Shown here: positions 45,851 to 58,900 of the stretch, piece after piece
Layout of the letters: every line of letters begins with the position of its first letter
Position numbering within the stretch: the stretch's first letter is position 1
Assembly: GCA_004352715.1 (NCBI GenBank)
Contig: SCFE01000082.1
Location: forward strand, 402,704-466,703
Length of the DNA stretch: 64,000 bases
From: Hofstenia miamia
Taxonomy: Eukaryota > Xenacoelomorpha > Acoela
Reading direction: 5' to 3'
Position numbers and translations under genes: made by a program
The notes under the pieces: model-generated
What the model saw: only the letters and a program-made list of their open reading frames with translations
Told to the model about the DNA's origin: nothing
Databases searched by the model: none

Positions 45851-48800
45851 AAAGTTGTGTTTTTGATTACATTTGGATTTACTTGGAAATTGAAAGATTG
45901 ACAACTCTACTTTTTTTATCTTTTTGAATAAACACTTTTGTGCGAAAACATAATTTTAAAATCAAAGTATTTCGCTGTTTCTTACCATCAGAAAGTTTAC
46001 TGCATAGAACTTTAGAAAACTAATTAAATTTATTTTATATGTGGTTGATGCTATTCTAACATTTTCTCTTATAGATCTAATGTTTGAGGATTTCTTATTA
46101 AGCAGTTTGTATGAATTCCTCTATTCTAAATTTTATTGTCATTTTTTCTTTAAATTTTACATTTCCAATTGATTTTGTCTTCTAAGTTTTTCAACCTCTT
46201 TAAATTTAGTGCACATCAGTCTTTAAACTTAGGAAATATATCTAGTTTTATGCAGCATAGAAACATCTTTTGAAGTTTTAGATCGTTTTTAGAATATTCT
46301 TTATCATTATGAATATTTTTTCATTTGTAGGGACTTTCAATAATTTAAGGAAAGACATAATATTAAAATCAATATTATTCGCTAATTCTTTTTTCATAGA
46401 AGAACGTTCTTCCTTGATCTGAACTTGATTAGTGCTCAGCAAAAACTCTTTAAAGCTAAAATTCAATTTCATTTTATAATTATATTTACCATCACTATTA
46501 AGGATAGATTAGTGCGGATTGATTAAACCCGGTTCTGATAAGAAAAGTTTAAAATCTGGTCTTCTTCGGATTGTTTACATGACATAAATCGTTACAACTA
46601 ATTTCCATTGTTTTTATGACTTTTTTAGTTGTAGTACTTCTCTACAAATCTGAATAATGATTCTGTACCTTCTAATCCATAAATGACTCAAAGAAACTTT
46701 GCAGTTGTTTACAAAAATGTTTTGAAAATCGTTGCAAAATCAATATTGCACAATGAAATAATGCCAAGAGTATTTGGAGCACATTTATTGGATTAGACAA
46801 TATGGGGCAGTGGACTAAAAATGTGGGGACATGAGAAAAAGTTGGGCACTGGATTCTGGGGCAGGGCCAAAGTCTATGGGGTGGTCGGGCTGTTTGCAAA
46901 AACCTACACCACTTTCATTTCTGGTTGAGAACCTCCTAAAATTCTACACCAACTGCTGTAAGACATAATGAGATTGAATTGGTTAATGTTTGTTAATACC
47001 AAGCATTTCTGTAGAATGCTTCTCTGTAAAGACTTAATAAAAGTATTAAGTCTATATTTACTTAACTCCTCAAAAAATTGTTTTATAGGATCTCACACAA
47101 TGAATATTGTGTAATATATTAGTAGAGACATTTTTATTGATTTATTCTAGCCAAGACTGGAAGAAGTGGGCGGGCTTACGTAGGGTGAATGACTGAACCG
47201 GCCTTGTGGTCAGAGTGCTAAGATATATTAATGCGGACTGTGGTCCAGGCAGGCCTAAAATTAATGAAATACCAACTGAAGAGCGTTCCACTAATTTTAA
47301 CTAATCTTGAAAAACAGGATATTTTAAAGTAATTTCCTCTTCTTTGGTTGTCTTGCAGTTTGTATTCAACAAACTATTCTAGTCTCTAAGTTTTTTATTG
47401 ATTTTGTTGTTTATTTTCCACACGATTTCTATTTTCTACTGTTTTGTTCCTGTTTTTGGCCTCATTCAATTTTTGATTGTAGTTATATTTTTAATAAAAA
47501 TATCTAAAAATATTTTTGTTTTATACGTCTGCATCATGTGTTTTCTTAGTATTATATTTTATGACATCCAGTTATTTTATGTTAAATGACTCTGTATGTG
47601 TGTAAAATCTAATTTAAGAAATTTGATTAAAGCACAAAAGTGAAATCCGGCAACGTTTATCAACTGAACCAATACTCAAGAAGTAATTAAGAATTGATTA
47701 ATTTAACTAACATCGTCAGTAATTGACATGCTTGATTGATAAGAAAATTGTCATTAATTGCACAGCGGACCTCCGACAAATATGTTAGTACAGTAGGTAA
47801 ATTATTCTAATGGTTAAATGTGAGAAATAATTTTTTGGAAATCCGATCTTGATTAACGATTATCAATGTTTAGATCAACATTTGACTCTTTGGAAATTCA
47901 CCATTTTCCTTATCAGCACAACTCACGAGCATTTGTTCGTTTAAACTGCAATGGTGATATCCAGTCAGGACTGTTGGCGCGTCCTCATTTCGTCAAAGAA
48001 TCAGTTATTTGACTACTCACTGCATTTGTTCTCAGTATTAGCAATTTGTTTTCTAGGTCGCAACAAGATCTGCCAGCATTTGTTTGAAGTATCATTTCAT
48101 TCAACACAAGGTGACGTCAGGGAATTTCGGCCACTCGTGTTAACAAATACCAATTGCGATCATTTTCGTATAATTCATTTCGTAGCCAATTCTATTTATA
48201 AATTTCATTTGTGAATTTCGTAATTTTATTTTCTTTAAATATACAAATTCAGGTTTCATTTATAAATTTTCAGTCAAAGATATATATATATATATAAATA
48301 ATGACGTCATGTATACATTCATATACATATACACTCATGACATGGATTCTTAAATGGACTATCTTGTATTATTGCGGATTTGCAAACAAATTTATCGGAA
48401 TTGGAATTCTACTACTCTTTAACAATTTGATATTTAGCCTTATTGTTAGTTTAATGCAATAGACGATTGGTATGACATCTTAAAGACCTCCTATATAATC
48501 CGGAATTTTTAATTCAATTCAACCTTTATTAGTCTCGAGAATTAGAATGTGGCGTATGCCTAAACCCAAGTGACATCATATTCGCTGATCATATACCAAA
48601 AACTTACCAAAGTTTTACTTAATTTCACTTTATTTTCTAGCATAAATCTATTCTTTTATAGCCGCGCTAAAGCGATCACCTCTAATTTAAATATACAGAT
48701 TTCTCTGATAAATGTGCGTGTGTTAACATGTCTAAGCAATATTTTGACCAATGAACAAATTGCTTTGCGATAAACGCACTTCTTGGGCGATATTCACGGC

Positions 48801-49207
48801 GTACTACGATAAGTGTTTAAATTTATTGCTCGTAAATGTATTTTGCTCATGTTATCGACAGCGATACCTGACCCTCAAGCGTAATAAATCCCTCAATTAA
48901 TAAAGAATTTTGAAACTCACACTGTCGAAATTGAAATCATTTCAATTCAGTGGTCGGTTTAAAGTACATTTAGATCTACTTAAATGAGTCATTAACGAAA
49001 TCGTTCCCTTTTCAGGATTCCTCTGGGCTTAGCGATTTACTTGAATTCTAATTTTCACTTCCCATCTATGCTTCACTATACATACAATAAAATGAAATTT
49101 CTATTTGAATAGGCGATTATTTTTTGAACTGCCCTTAATTAGTGTAAATGAATTTGCACTGCAAAGACGGACTTGTGAGATTTTCAATGGCCAAATGTTT
49201 ATTCTTT
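45851..49207. other. AT-rich stretch, few landmarks
   Basis: A GGGG-rich patch at 46803-46890 followed by GGTTGAGAACCTCC (46922-46935) resembles an eroded hAT right end. TGACGTCA-type palindromes occur at 48111-48117 (TGACGTC) and 48302-48309, and a TA run at 48281-48296. The frames at 46278-46472 and 47951-48214 show no family motif. Confidence 0.35.
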
Positions 49208-49215
49208 CTTGTAAC

Positions 49216-49659
49216 TAGGAATGTACCGGAATCTGGTATCCTGATCCAGGTCCGGTATCCGGTAAAATCATCAATTGCACAACCGGATCCGGTAAAATTT
49301 AACTTGTGTGCAATATTATCGCCAAATTCTGACATAAAACTTGATTTAAAATTTTCGAAGAAAACACTTTTTCCATGATACGCAAGTCGTAATGACACAT
49401 AATAAGGTTTTCGGACACATCAGGACGTCGTCTATTTCTTTGATTTGCATTTCCATGTATGTTGAATATTTGTTCACTTCGTACAATTAATGGTGTCGAT
49501 GTTAAAAATTTTTTATTTTCATACCCAAGTCATCGATATTCATTGAGAAATGCGAGGTTGTTCTTCAGTAATAATGAAAGAATAGATTATCCGGTATATG
49601 ACAGTCAAATTAACCAGTAACTGGTATATTAAGTTAACTGATCGGATCCCCCATCCCTA
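49216..49659. mobile_element. hAT MITE, family A, copy 2, perfect target duplication
   Basis: A 444-bp element from TAGGAATGTACCGGAATC to GGATCCCCCATCCCTA. The octamer CTTGTAAC is present unchanged on both sides (49208-49215 and 49660-49667). CCGGTATCCGG/ACCGGATCCGG arrays mark the left end and CCGGTATATG/CTGGTATATT the right. It is non-coding. It shares its interior with 25106-25576 in inverse orientation and its last 127 bp with 51601-51727. Confidence 0.95.
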
Positions 49660-49667
49660 CTTGTAAC

Positions 49668-51553
49668 TACTACTAAGATTAAAACCGCTTTGCATTTTAT
49701 AATATTTTGGTTTTTCCCAAATAATAAGTATGCTAAATCTACTCAAAGAAAGGCGTAAATATTTCATGGTACTCGTTGTATTTCAACAAAAATGAACAAG
49801 CCTGTTTCTAATATATTCACCACCATGCAAATGTTGGGAGAAAGCTTAAATTTATAGTTATTGCTGAATGTCATTTAAGTGTAGTTCACTAGGTGCACTC
49901 AAAATTGGAATAATTTTATACCAAAAAAGTTTCAAAAGATTTTTATTGTGGAATTCAAATTACCTTTCAAAGCTCACTGAGAAAAATTGGCGTCGTTTTT
50001 ATTGTATCTTTATTGTTCAACATTTCAATTGTCTTTTATCACAACCAACATTTCAATTTTTTGATTTTTTTTACATATATATAGAATGTAGTGTACAAAC
50101 AAATTTTGAGCATTTATTTTATTACTTGCCTTAATTTTCATTTCAAATTTTGATCAAGTGAAGCATTTCTTGGATTAGACACATTTATTCTAATGTTGAC
50201 AAACATATTTATTTATTAAATATATGTTTTAAGTATCATTCAAGAAATATTTTTAAAATTTACTTATTACGGTACACAAACGCTCACGTCTTTAAAAATA
50301 TTTTGTTTTCGCCATTTTGAAAAATTAAAAGAAATGCTTCACTTTAGTATTCAATTCCTATGCCTGCAAATTTTGGTCTAGGTGTCGAAAACATTTATTA
50401 GCCTGCTTTTATGATTTTAACAGTGCATTGACTAAATCTACAATGGTTTATAGTAACACTGCAATTCTCTATACAAGAACAAAAACAGAAAAAATGTAAA
50501 TTCACTACTTCAAGTACGATATTGGTAATTAAAGTAAAATCCTAGACACGTCACTAACTTAAATATGATATATTTTAGGAGATTAACCATCTAATTACCA
50601 GACCAAAACGTCCACAAATTACAATGAGGTTTCTATTTCTAGTGACCACTAACATAAAACTCAGTTTTTTTTCTACCTCAAATTCCAAGATGTACATGAC
50701 AAACACATAAAGATGTACAATGGTAAAACAACTATAACAATAAAATAACAACATGCATTGAAAAATAATTGTGTGGGGTCTCTGGACACCCCATGGTAGT
50801 TACAAGCTCAATTCTATATATCTTAATCATAAAAAATCGTTTTTGACAACATTGTCATAAAAATGTTAACCAGTTGAAATATGGTTTATTGAAATTTTCG
50901 AAGGAATATGGAAAGTTAAATTTTTCATATTAGAGTCTATAATAAAAATAAATAATTTCCAATAATTGGTTCAATTTGTAAAATCTCCCTAAAAGAAGTT
51001 CCTTCTCAAATATGAAAGTAGTTAGTCTAAACGCTTTTGGTGGTGTTCAATAAAAAGTTGTAATAATTTAGTTCACAAATGCATAAATTACTTTAAATTA
51101 ATCTTTCAGGCCTTCAAATGACATAACACGTAGATATCCAAAATAGTTTACTGCTGATTTTGACAAATATATTCAAATACTAACAGGACCCTAGCATAAG
51201 CTTATCAATTACAGAAAAGCAAGAGATATTTTCAGAGGAACAACACCAATTGAAATCGCATCTATTTAATGCGCAAAAGTTATTCACATTTAAGAATGTG
51301 CTCAATAAAGAAGGTTATTAGTACATGTACATTAAAACACTCTTTGAAATGCCATCTTCCAGAAGGAAAATAGGTAATATTCAAGTTCTCAGTCGTTAGG
51401 TAGTAATAGAATATTTTACTCAAAAACATTGTAATTGTTGAGTCATTATTAATAAGAATTATGTTAATCTATAAAAATATATACAATAATAACAAGTAGC
51501 ATCATCATAGGTGCGTCCTCACATTGAGACGCTACCAAAATTCAAGGGCAGGT
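49668..51553. other. AT-rich non-coding stretch
   Basis: Nothing recognised between the two family A sites. Confidence 0.45.
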
Positions 51554-51771
51554 CTTTACGAGCAACTGCACAATATGTTACAGTAAGTACAAACAATTTN
51601 ATCGATATTCATTGAGAAATGCGAGGTTGTTCTTCAGTAATAATGAAAGAATAGATTATCCGGTATATGACAGTCAAATTAACCAGTAACTGGTATATTA
51701 AGTTAACTGATCGGATCCCCCATCCCTTTACGAGCAACTGCACAATATGTTACAGTAAGTACAAACAATTT
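51554..51771. mobile_element. Merged empty and filled hAT insertion site, family A copy 3 (3' part)
   Basis: The 46 bp at 51554-51599 (CTTTACGAGCAACTGCACAA onward) reappear unchanged at 51726-51771. Between them are one N (51600) and 51601-51727, which is identical by eye to the last 127 bp of the element at 49216-49659 (49532-49658). The left copy reads as an uninterrupted host sequence, the right copy as element end plus host. The simplest reading is two haplotypes, without and with the insertion, placed in series. Confidence 0.85.
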
Positions 51772-54700
51772 AATTAATTCTCGTTATTGTAATTAATACA
51801 TTTGCTTCGAAATGGTCGAAGTGGGGGCTGAGCTCTTAAGGTATAGATATTCAAACTCAAGATATTTAATGTTTCGGTTTTAATTCTTAAGAGTATCCAT
51901 AACATAGACCCCACATGATAGAAGGTATAATATAATTAAATTAATTTGATGTCTTGAAAATATCAAGACCCTAAGAATATATTGGGTGTTGCAAATGTTT
52001 TGATTTTGTTATTATTTTTTAAATTAAAGGGAATATTTCACTCAAAAATTTTTTTATTAACAATTGATTCAAGCCTCAAAAAATGTTTGCTATCCCAATC
52101 ACTATATCTGGACTTTCCTAGAGTGAAATTTACAATCTAGCTGAAGCAGTATGTATCTAACAATGATGTAATGATACTGGTTTATTTAATTTCGTAATGC
52201 CTAAATTTCATATCTTAAATTAATGTTTCTAGGAATTTATTAAACTAGCAGCAATGACAAATGTAGAAATCTTGTTTTTCAAAATGAAAAACTCAGGCGC
52301 AATTTATGAAGGCAACTACTTTAACAGCATTCCAACTGTGGTGATTTCCACTCAATCACCTGTGGAGTTTTATAAGTAATAGGAGGTCGTGACCCTCTGA
52401 TTTTTTCGAAATATCTGCTTATTTTATGTTTGGTATTGTTTTTTAAATGAGAAGAAACTAAGTAAAATAAGGAGAAAATTATGTTTAATAAGTTAGGAAT
52501 GCATTCATACTTAAATCCTTTAGAATAGGCCATTTCTCAGATATAGTACGTTTAGAAAGCATATTGACAGAATTTCATGTGCGATTAGGGTTTCGAAGTG
52601 TTTTCTTATAATATTTTGTATGGTCCCCATTTGAGGACCTTGGTATAAATTGTTAGCAAAATGTCAAACACTTGAAATTTTTCAATCACACAATGAATGT
52701 ACTATGTAAAGAGGTCAATTCTATGTTGAAGTCAGTGATACATCAGTAAAATATAAGTGAGAGACGTACCTTAGGACATATCAAAAAACTTGAAAAAATG
52801 TTCAATTAACAGACTTAATAAAAAATTGCGAAACAACAGTAAAACCAATGCTGAAGCTATAAAGCATTAAAATACGATTGATTTAAACTCTCCAATGAAA
52901 ACATTAAGAGGCAATAAAAAACAAGCACCAGGCATGCATTTAAAGATATGGTTCCCACTTGGGGACAGTGGTATGAAATGGGTTAATGAATTCCGTCATT
53001 TTAAACTACTAAAACCAAAGTTTAATTTATTTCGAAAGTTTCATCAAAATACTGATGACATCACCTTTCCCTCTAATTTGATAATGCTGATGTGATATGA
53101 AGAATATTTGTTTTTGGCGTCATAATCCAATCCTCCCTCCCATGCATGAGGAGTCCAAAAACGCACAGGCGGAATAAGGTTAACAAAGACTTGAATCAAA
53201 ATATTATCCACTTTTATTCAGAACAACTTAATATACTAACAAAATCCCCTTCCCATGCATGGACACTGTAATAGTCTGGATACAACCAAACATCAATCTG
53301 TATGCTATAATTTTTTTTCTCATAAAGATTCATTCATTACTTGCTTAGAAATCCTGTTGACAGTCAGACAAACAGAGGAAAAAGCATTTTCTCCTTGGCT
53401 GAGCTAATTACATGATTTTTAAATAATTTAAGAATTATTGAGATACGCATTAAATTTTTTAAATTTTTTTTATCTGGATATTCTTAAATTGCGTGAAATG
53501 AATTTGAAATTTGGTTGGCTACTGTTTTATTACATAAATAGGAATTTTTGTGAAAATTATGTGTGTAAATTAAATTCTCAGAGGAATAATTTATCCTATT
53601 TTTGAAAGTTAAGTTTATTGAAGTGCACATAATGATTAAAGTGGTTTAGTATTGGATAGAACCAAACAATGGTCTATGGATTAACTTTCAGTACAAAATC
53701 TTGTTTATGACTGTGTGAAGCACCTTACAAGAAGTATGAAACACATTATTAACATCATTGTAATATAAATGATATGGGCTGTACGTCTAATTTTATTAAC
53801 CAGGGAGCTTTAAATGTGAGTACTGAAACTCTATGTTATATTTTTATCAAATTTAATTTCACAACAAAAAAAATTCAACACATGAACCGTAATGCAACCT
53901 TAAGAGAATTGCTGAGTCCCCAATTGAAATTAACTCGGCAGGCTTAGCCCACTCTTCAAGTATACTTGTGGAAATTATAATAATAATGTGCCAATATTTG
54001 TTGGAAAGTATTACTATATTAGCTGATTTTTTATTGATGAAAAATTTTAAAATTCAGCTCTAGTACTTTAACAATATTAGTATTAAAATTTTTATGTTTA
54101 TTAATGTTTATTAAACTATACAATTTACAAGGTTTAATAGGAAGTTGTAACCAAAAAGCACCATAAAAATTACAATAGTGTCTAGAAATAACAAATAACA
54201 AATGTTAATGAGAATTTACAAAAAAAATAAACAGATAGGTATAAATTGATTTCTTCTAGATCTTATTGAGTACCTTTATAGATAATTCACACACCAGAAT
54301 CAGCAACAAAATTTAAATGAAACAGTGGAAGCATTTACATTTTGAGTTAATGGCAGAAGCATAAAGTAATAATGCCTAAGTAAACTACTTCAAATTAGAT
54401 ATTTAATTAAGATATTTTATGCCAGCAAAAAACTGCTGTGTCACACAACATACACAACACAGCAACTCATAAATTGGGCGACACTCATAATTTGGTCTTT
54501 TTTGTCTTAATATTAAACATTTTTGAAAATATACCAGATATTAATTTTCAAAAATATATATGTGAATATGCATAATTTGAATTATTCATGAGATTGCAAT
54601 TGAAAAATTTTCTCTAAGCAACAGAATATAGCTCTTATTGCATCTAAATGCATTGGATGCTTAGGCTATTTTTTCTCATAAAATGTATTTTTAGGGAAGC

Positions 54701-55708
54701 AACGTCTTAGAATTTAAAATTCAGATAAATGTAAGTAGTGAAGGTTTTTTGTTCACCAAAAAATATTTGATCTGTTGAAACTTCTCCAATAACACATTGA
54801 TAATCATCTTCTAAGGAAACATCTAAATCTCCAAAACTGAAATAGAAGCTTAACCCTAGAACGACTGAATAGATCAATTGACCTAAATTGTATTTAAGGA
54901 ATTTGGGGAATTTTCCTAATATTTCGTTACTTTTACTATGCTTACTGAACAAATGTAATTCTCTGAAAAATTTCATTAAAATGGAATTTCCTTTTCCAGA
55001 AAATCTAAATATGCCTAGAAAGATTGAATAGGTCAATTGACCAATGAGCACTTTAAGTGGGAAATAATGCATTTCACACATCAATGTAATGATAATTTTC
55101 AATTATAATTATTAACTAGACAATTTTCAATACAAATCCAACTCAATGATTCTTTTAGTTTTGCCAAGGGTAACTCCTGCAAACATACTTATTACAAGTC
55201 ACAAAGGAATTACAAGTTTTATTTAAGATATAAAGACGACAATGGGTGTCGTTCTTCACATGCAGTATATTAGTATTTGATGTATAACTTTGAGCAATAT
55301 AATATTTTGGCCTTCGTCATTTTAGTTATCTTGGTGAGTATAAATTTAAATATGTAAGCTCATTGTCTCTCTTCTATTACTACATGCAATATTTATCTCT
55401 TTACTAATTATGTATACATTCAAACAAAAAATATCATGCAAGTGAAAAACACTTCCAAGAACCATAAAGTGAGGCTATTAACATTGAGAATCATCTTAAT
55501 ATTTTATCAGCAGTATCCACATTTTTTGTGGAATTATAAAAATATATTACTAGAGGACTTTTTTGAATCACCTTCAATCATTTCTGGCCCAAAATGCAGT
55601 GATGGCAACAGAAAATTTTTTTTACTAGGATTTTAATTATTTCTTATTGAATTGGGGACTTTGCTTTGACTAGTTAAACAGATTCTACAATTGTGGTTTT
55701 ACTTTTCG
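51772..55708. other. AT-rich stretch
   Basis: No gene recognised. CATGCATG motifs at 53142 and 53256. At 54855-54890 and 55013-55043 two imperfect direct repeats share CCTAGAA and GAATAG(A/G)TCAATTGACC; the first is preceded by TTAAC, but there is no inverted partner. Confidence 0.4.
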
Positions 55709-55908
55709 ACAGTTTATCACAAATTTTTGTATGTGAAAATATTATCAGTTATCACTGCAAAACCAGCATCTTAAAATAGTCACATTAGGGACATGAAAAT
55801 TTAATAATTTTTCTCCTAAAACTCAGTTAAATATTCAGTTATTTCTAAAATATATTATATTGTTATACATATAAATATATTAACTTAACATTATATATAT
55901 ATATATGC

Positions 55909-55946
<38 letters not shown>

Positions 55947-58900
55947 ATTTTCATAAAATGATAAAGAAGCTTAGTATTCAAGCAACATATATATATATAT
56001 ACACACTGCTATTTCTTTGTAAATGTTCTCACATTGAATTCATTTTTTGCTAGTATCCAATATACATAATGGAAATGTTTCATTAAACTTAAGCATTACA
56101 TGCATATAAAATATAGACTTACATGATAAAAGCAAGTTAATTTTCTAAAAAATTATACATGTGATGCTATTAATAGGATTTATAAATAACATGCCTTCTT
56201 AATACAATATTTTAAATAGTTGTAGACTTTTCATGAGGTTTTCCATCTGTGTTTAATTTTGGTTTATACAGATTTTTTGGCTTTTACACATTTGTAGACA
56301 AACTTAAAGGTGCCTTCTCTAACTAAGAATAGAGTGCAAAATTGTAATGTTTGCCTACCCTTGTGGAGGGCTCCAAATTTACATGTAAAGACAATCTTAG
56401 ATAACATATGCATTCAAAATTTAGGTTACAAGAACTAAAGAACAAAAAGACTCATGATTGCTGACTCCATTTCACATAACACCAGTACAATGACATAGTG
56501 ACCTCCACCTGACACTATACAGGTGATTGATAATAATGTTTCCTGTACAAAAGAGTTTTAATAAACCATTCCAATAGTATTACTATTTGATTCACAATAC
56601 TTAATTTCTACCTCACCTCACTGCAAAGGTTGTTATATCACCTCATATAGATAAATAATCACAAAACCCTACTGCCTTTTGGCTTCTGTTTGCTCACAGT
56701 TGCTTTTATGCATGTATGAAAATGACAGAACTCTCAAATACTTAATTTATACCTAACCATATCCCTAGTCTCATTCAAAGTGGTCCAAGCAAAGGCAACT
56801 CTCATAAGGCAGCGTGACTCCTCCAAAGCTGTATGGGCACTAGGCCTATTTTAGCATATTAAACAAATCAATAAATAGATAAATAAATAATAATAATGAA
56901 ATAACCCAAATTAGTAAGTTGATGTATGTTAGTGGCTTTGATGGAATGTCCAAGCTAATGTACAAAAGTATAACACATGATCTTTCATAAATCTGTATTT
57001 AAAAGACTTCATTTAAATAGAATTTGTGATGAGGATTGATTAACTCACAAAAACATGGTGACTACAATGAATAATCATTGAGAAATAACACATTCTAGTT
57101 GTGAGTAAACAACACATACTAACTAAGGTAAAGGATCCCCTTCACAAATTGCTTTCATATTTATAGTAAAAGTAAGATTTTACCTGCCATTCAAATTCAA
57201 TTTCCTGTGCTTTATTTTTACAATTGTCAAAACATAATACAATATGTACACTGTGACAAATATATTAATTTTGTATTACAATAAAGTTATCCCGTTAATG
57301 GGATTAACTCAAATTTACTCTTAAGTGAAATGGCCTTGACTAAAATATTCAAAACTGATCAAAGGCTAAAAATAAGAAATTAACTTTTTTGCACATGATA
57401 CTGCAATATAAATTAGAATTAGTTTTAGTAGCATTAAGTTTATTAATTTACCATAATCAAGTGTTAAATAGGTCAGAAAAAATACAGCAAAAATATGTTT
57501 TGCCAGAAGTGATTTGCTTTTTTTCAAATTCATTTTGGACAGGGAGAAATTCATGATATATAACCACAACTATGAAATTGTTATACAAACAAATTATCTT
57601 GTACACTATATGACATGGGAAGCTCTACAATGCCAATTGTTATATAAAAAATTGAAATTTAAATATGTTGGGGGTTAAAGATTTGGTTAAAATGCAACCA
57701 TAAGTTAATAAAAAATATTAAGACATGATAAAATACTATAAATAGAAGCCAAATCACTAAGAATTTTGTGAAAATTACAAATTAATAATTTATAGATCAA
57801 TAAAGCAAAAAAGAACATCTATAAAATTACTTAACCATGAAAAAACTCTAATATAACTAGAAAATTCAATACATAGTTGGTTATTAATATCATTCAAATG
57901 GCAAAAGTAAGATTGAATCTTGCTTAAAAATGCTAATTTTAGTATATACTTGATTAAAATATGAGAGTAAGACCACAGAAATATTAAAACAAAATGATAA
58001 AAGTGTGATGAAATCAAAAATATTAAATTTCTAAGATCAAAGGCATACCATTGCTTATAGTATATTCCCCACATTGACCAGAATGATAATGAATTTATGT
58101 TGTTCTTTAACATGAAATAAAATCATTTTTGCCATCTTGTGTAATGTAATTGAAGGTGTTACACAATTTAGGCACACCCGTATGTTATTTTGTTGACAAG
58201 AATAAGCTAAACAGCATACTATCAAAAATATGATTCAATAGAACAAAAAATGTTCTATTTACACTAGATATTTGTTGAAAATATTATTTTCTTTGTTGTA
58301 TATTTTTTGTAAATTTCCCTTCTTGAATTTAACTATAAATATTTCATTTTTTCCATTTGTTGTATTGCTTAGAAATTATAATCTCTATGGAAACTAGAAC
58401 ATTGCATTTTTTATCAAAGCAAATAGTTATTGCATTTGCTCAATGTTTCTACAAAATTCTTTTATTGAATAAAGAAATAGGCTTTGTCAGCAAATGATAT
58501 GATATTAAAAATAATTCAGTTAGTATGCTAATCATTTATTGAAAATATAACAAGATTTAAATTGTTAAATAAATTCAACAATTACCATCCAATCTCTGTA
58601 AAACTGAATAATATTTTTGTTTTTACTTGGGAATTTTGCTTCCTTCCTTTCTGAATTATCATGTGTTGTAAAAAAATAAAGATGTGCTACTAGATCAAAG
58701 CAATTTATCATCACCACCATAATGTTCACAGACATATTTTTTCATTTTTCATAAATTCAGGTGTCTTATGCTGTTGATGATAGACAAACCAAATAAATTC
58801 TTTTTGTTTTACCATAAACTGAAAGAACAATCATGCTACATCTATACAATTATTCATTAGCCATTATTTATGCCTTTATTGTTTTTTGAAAACCCCCTCA

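Noticed and set aside
48105-48310. TGACGTCA-like palindromes as CRE sites
   Set aside because: Short motifs with no promoter or gene nearby; expected by chance at this scale.
54707-55102. 131-codon minus-strand frame
   Set aside because: Phe/Leu/Ser/Ile bias and an internal DNA-level direct repeat explain it; no domain or splice context. The TTAACCCTAGAAC start at 54852 recalls a piggyBac end but has no inverted partner.
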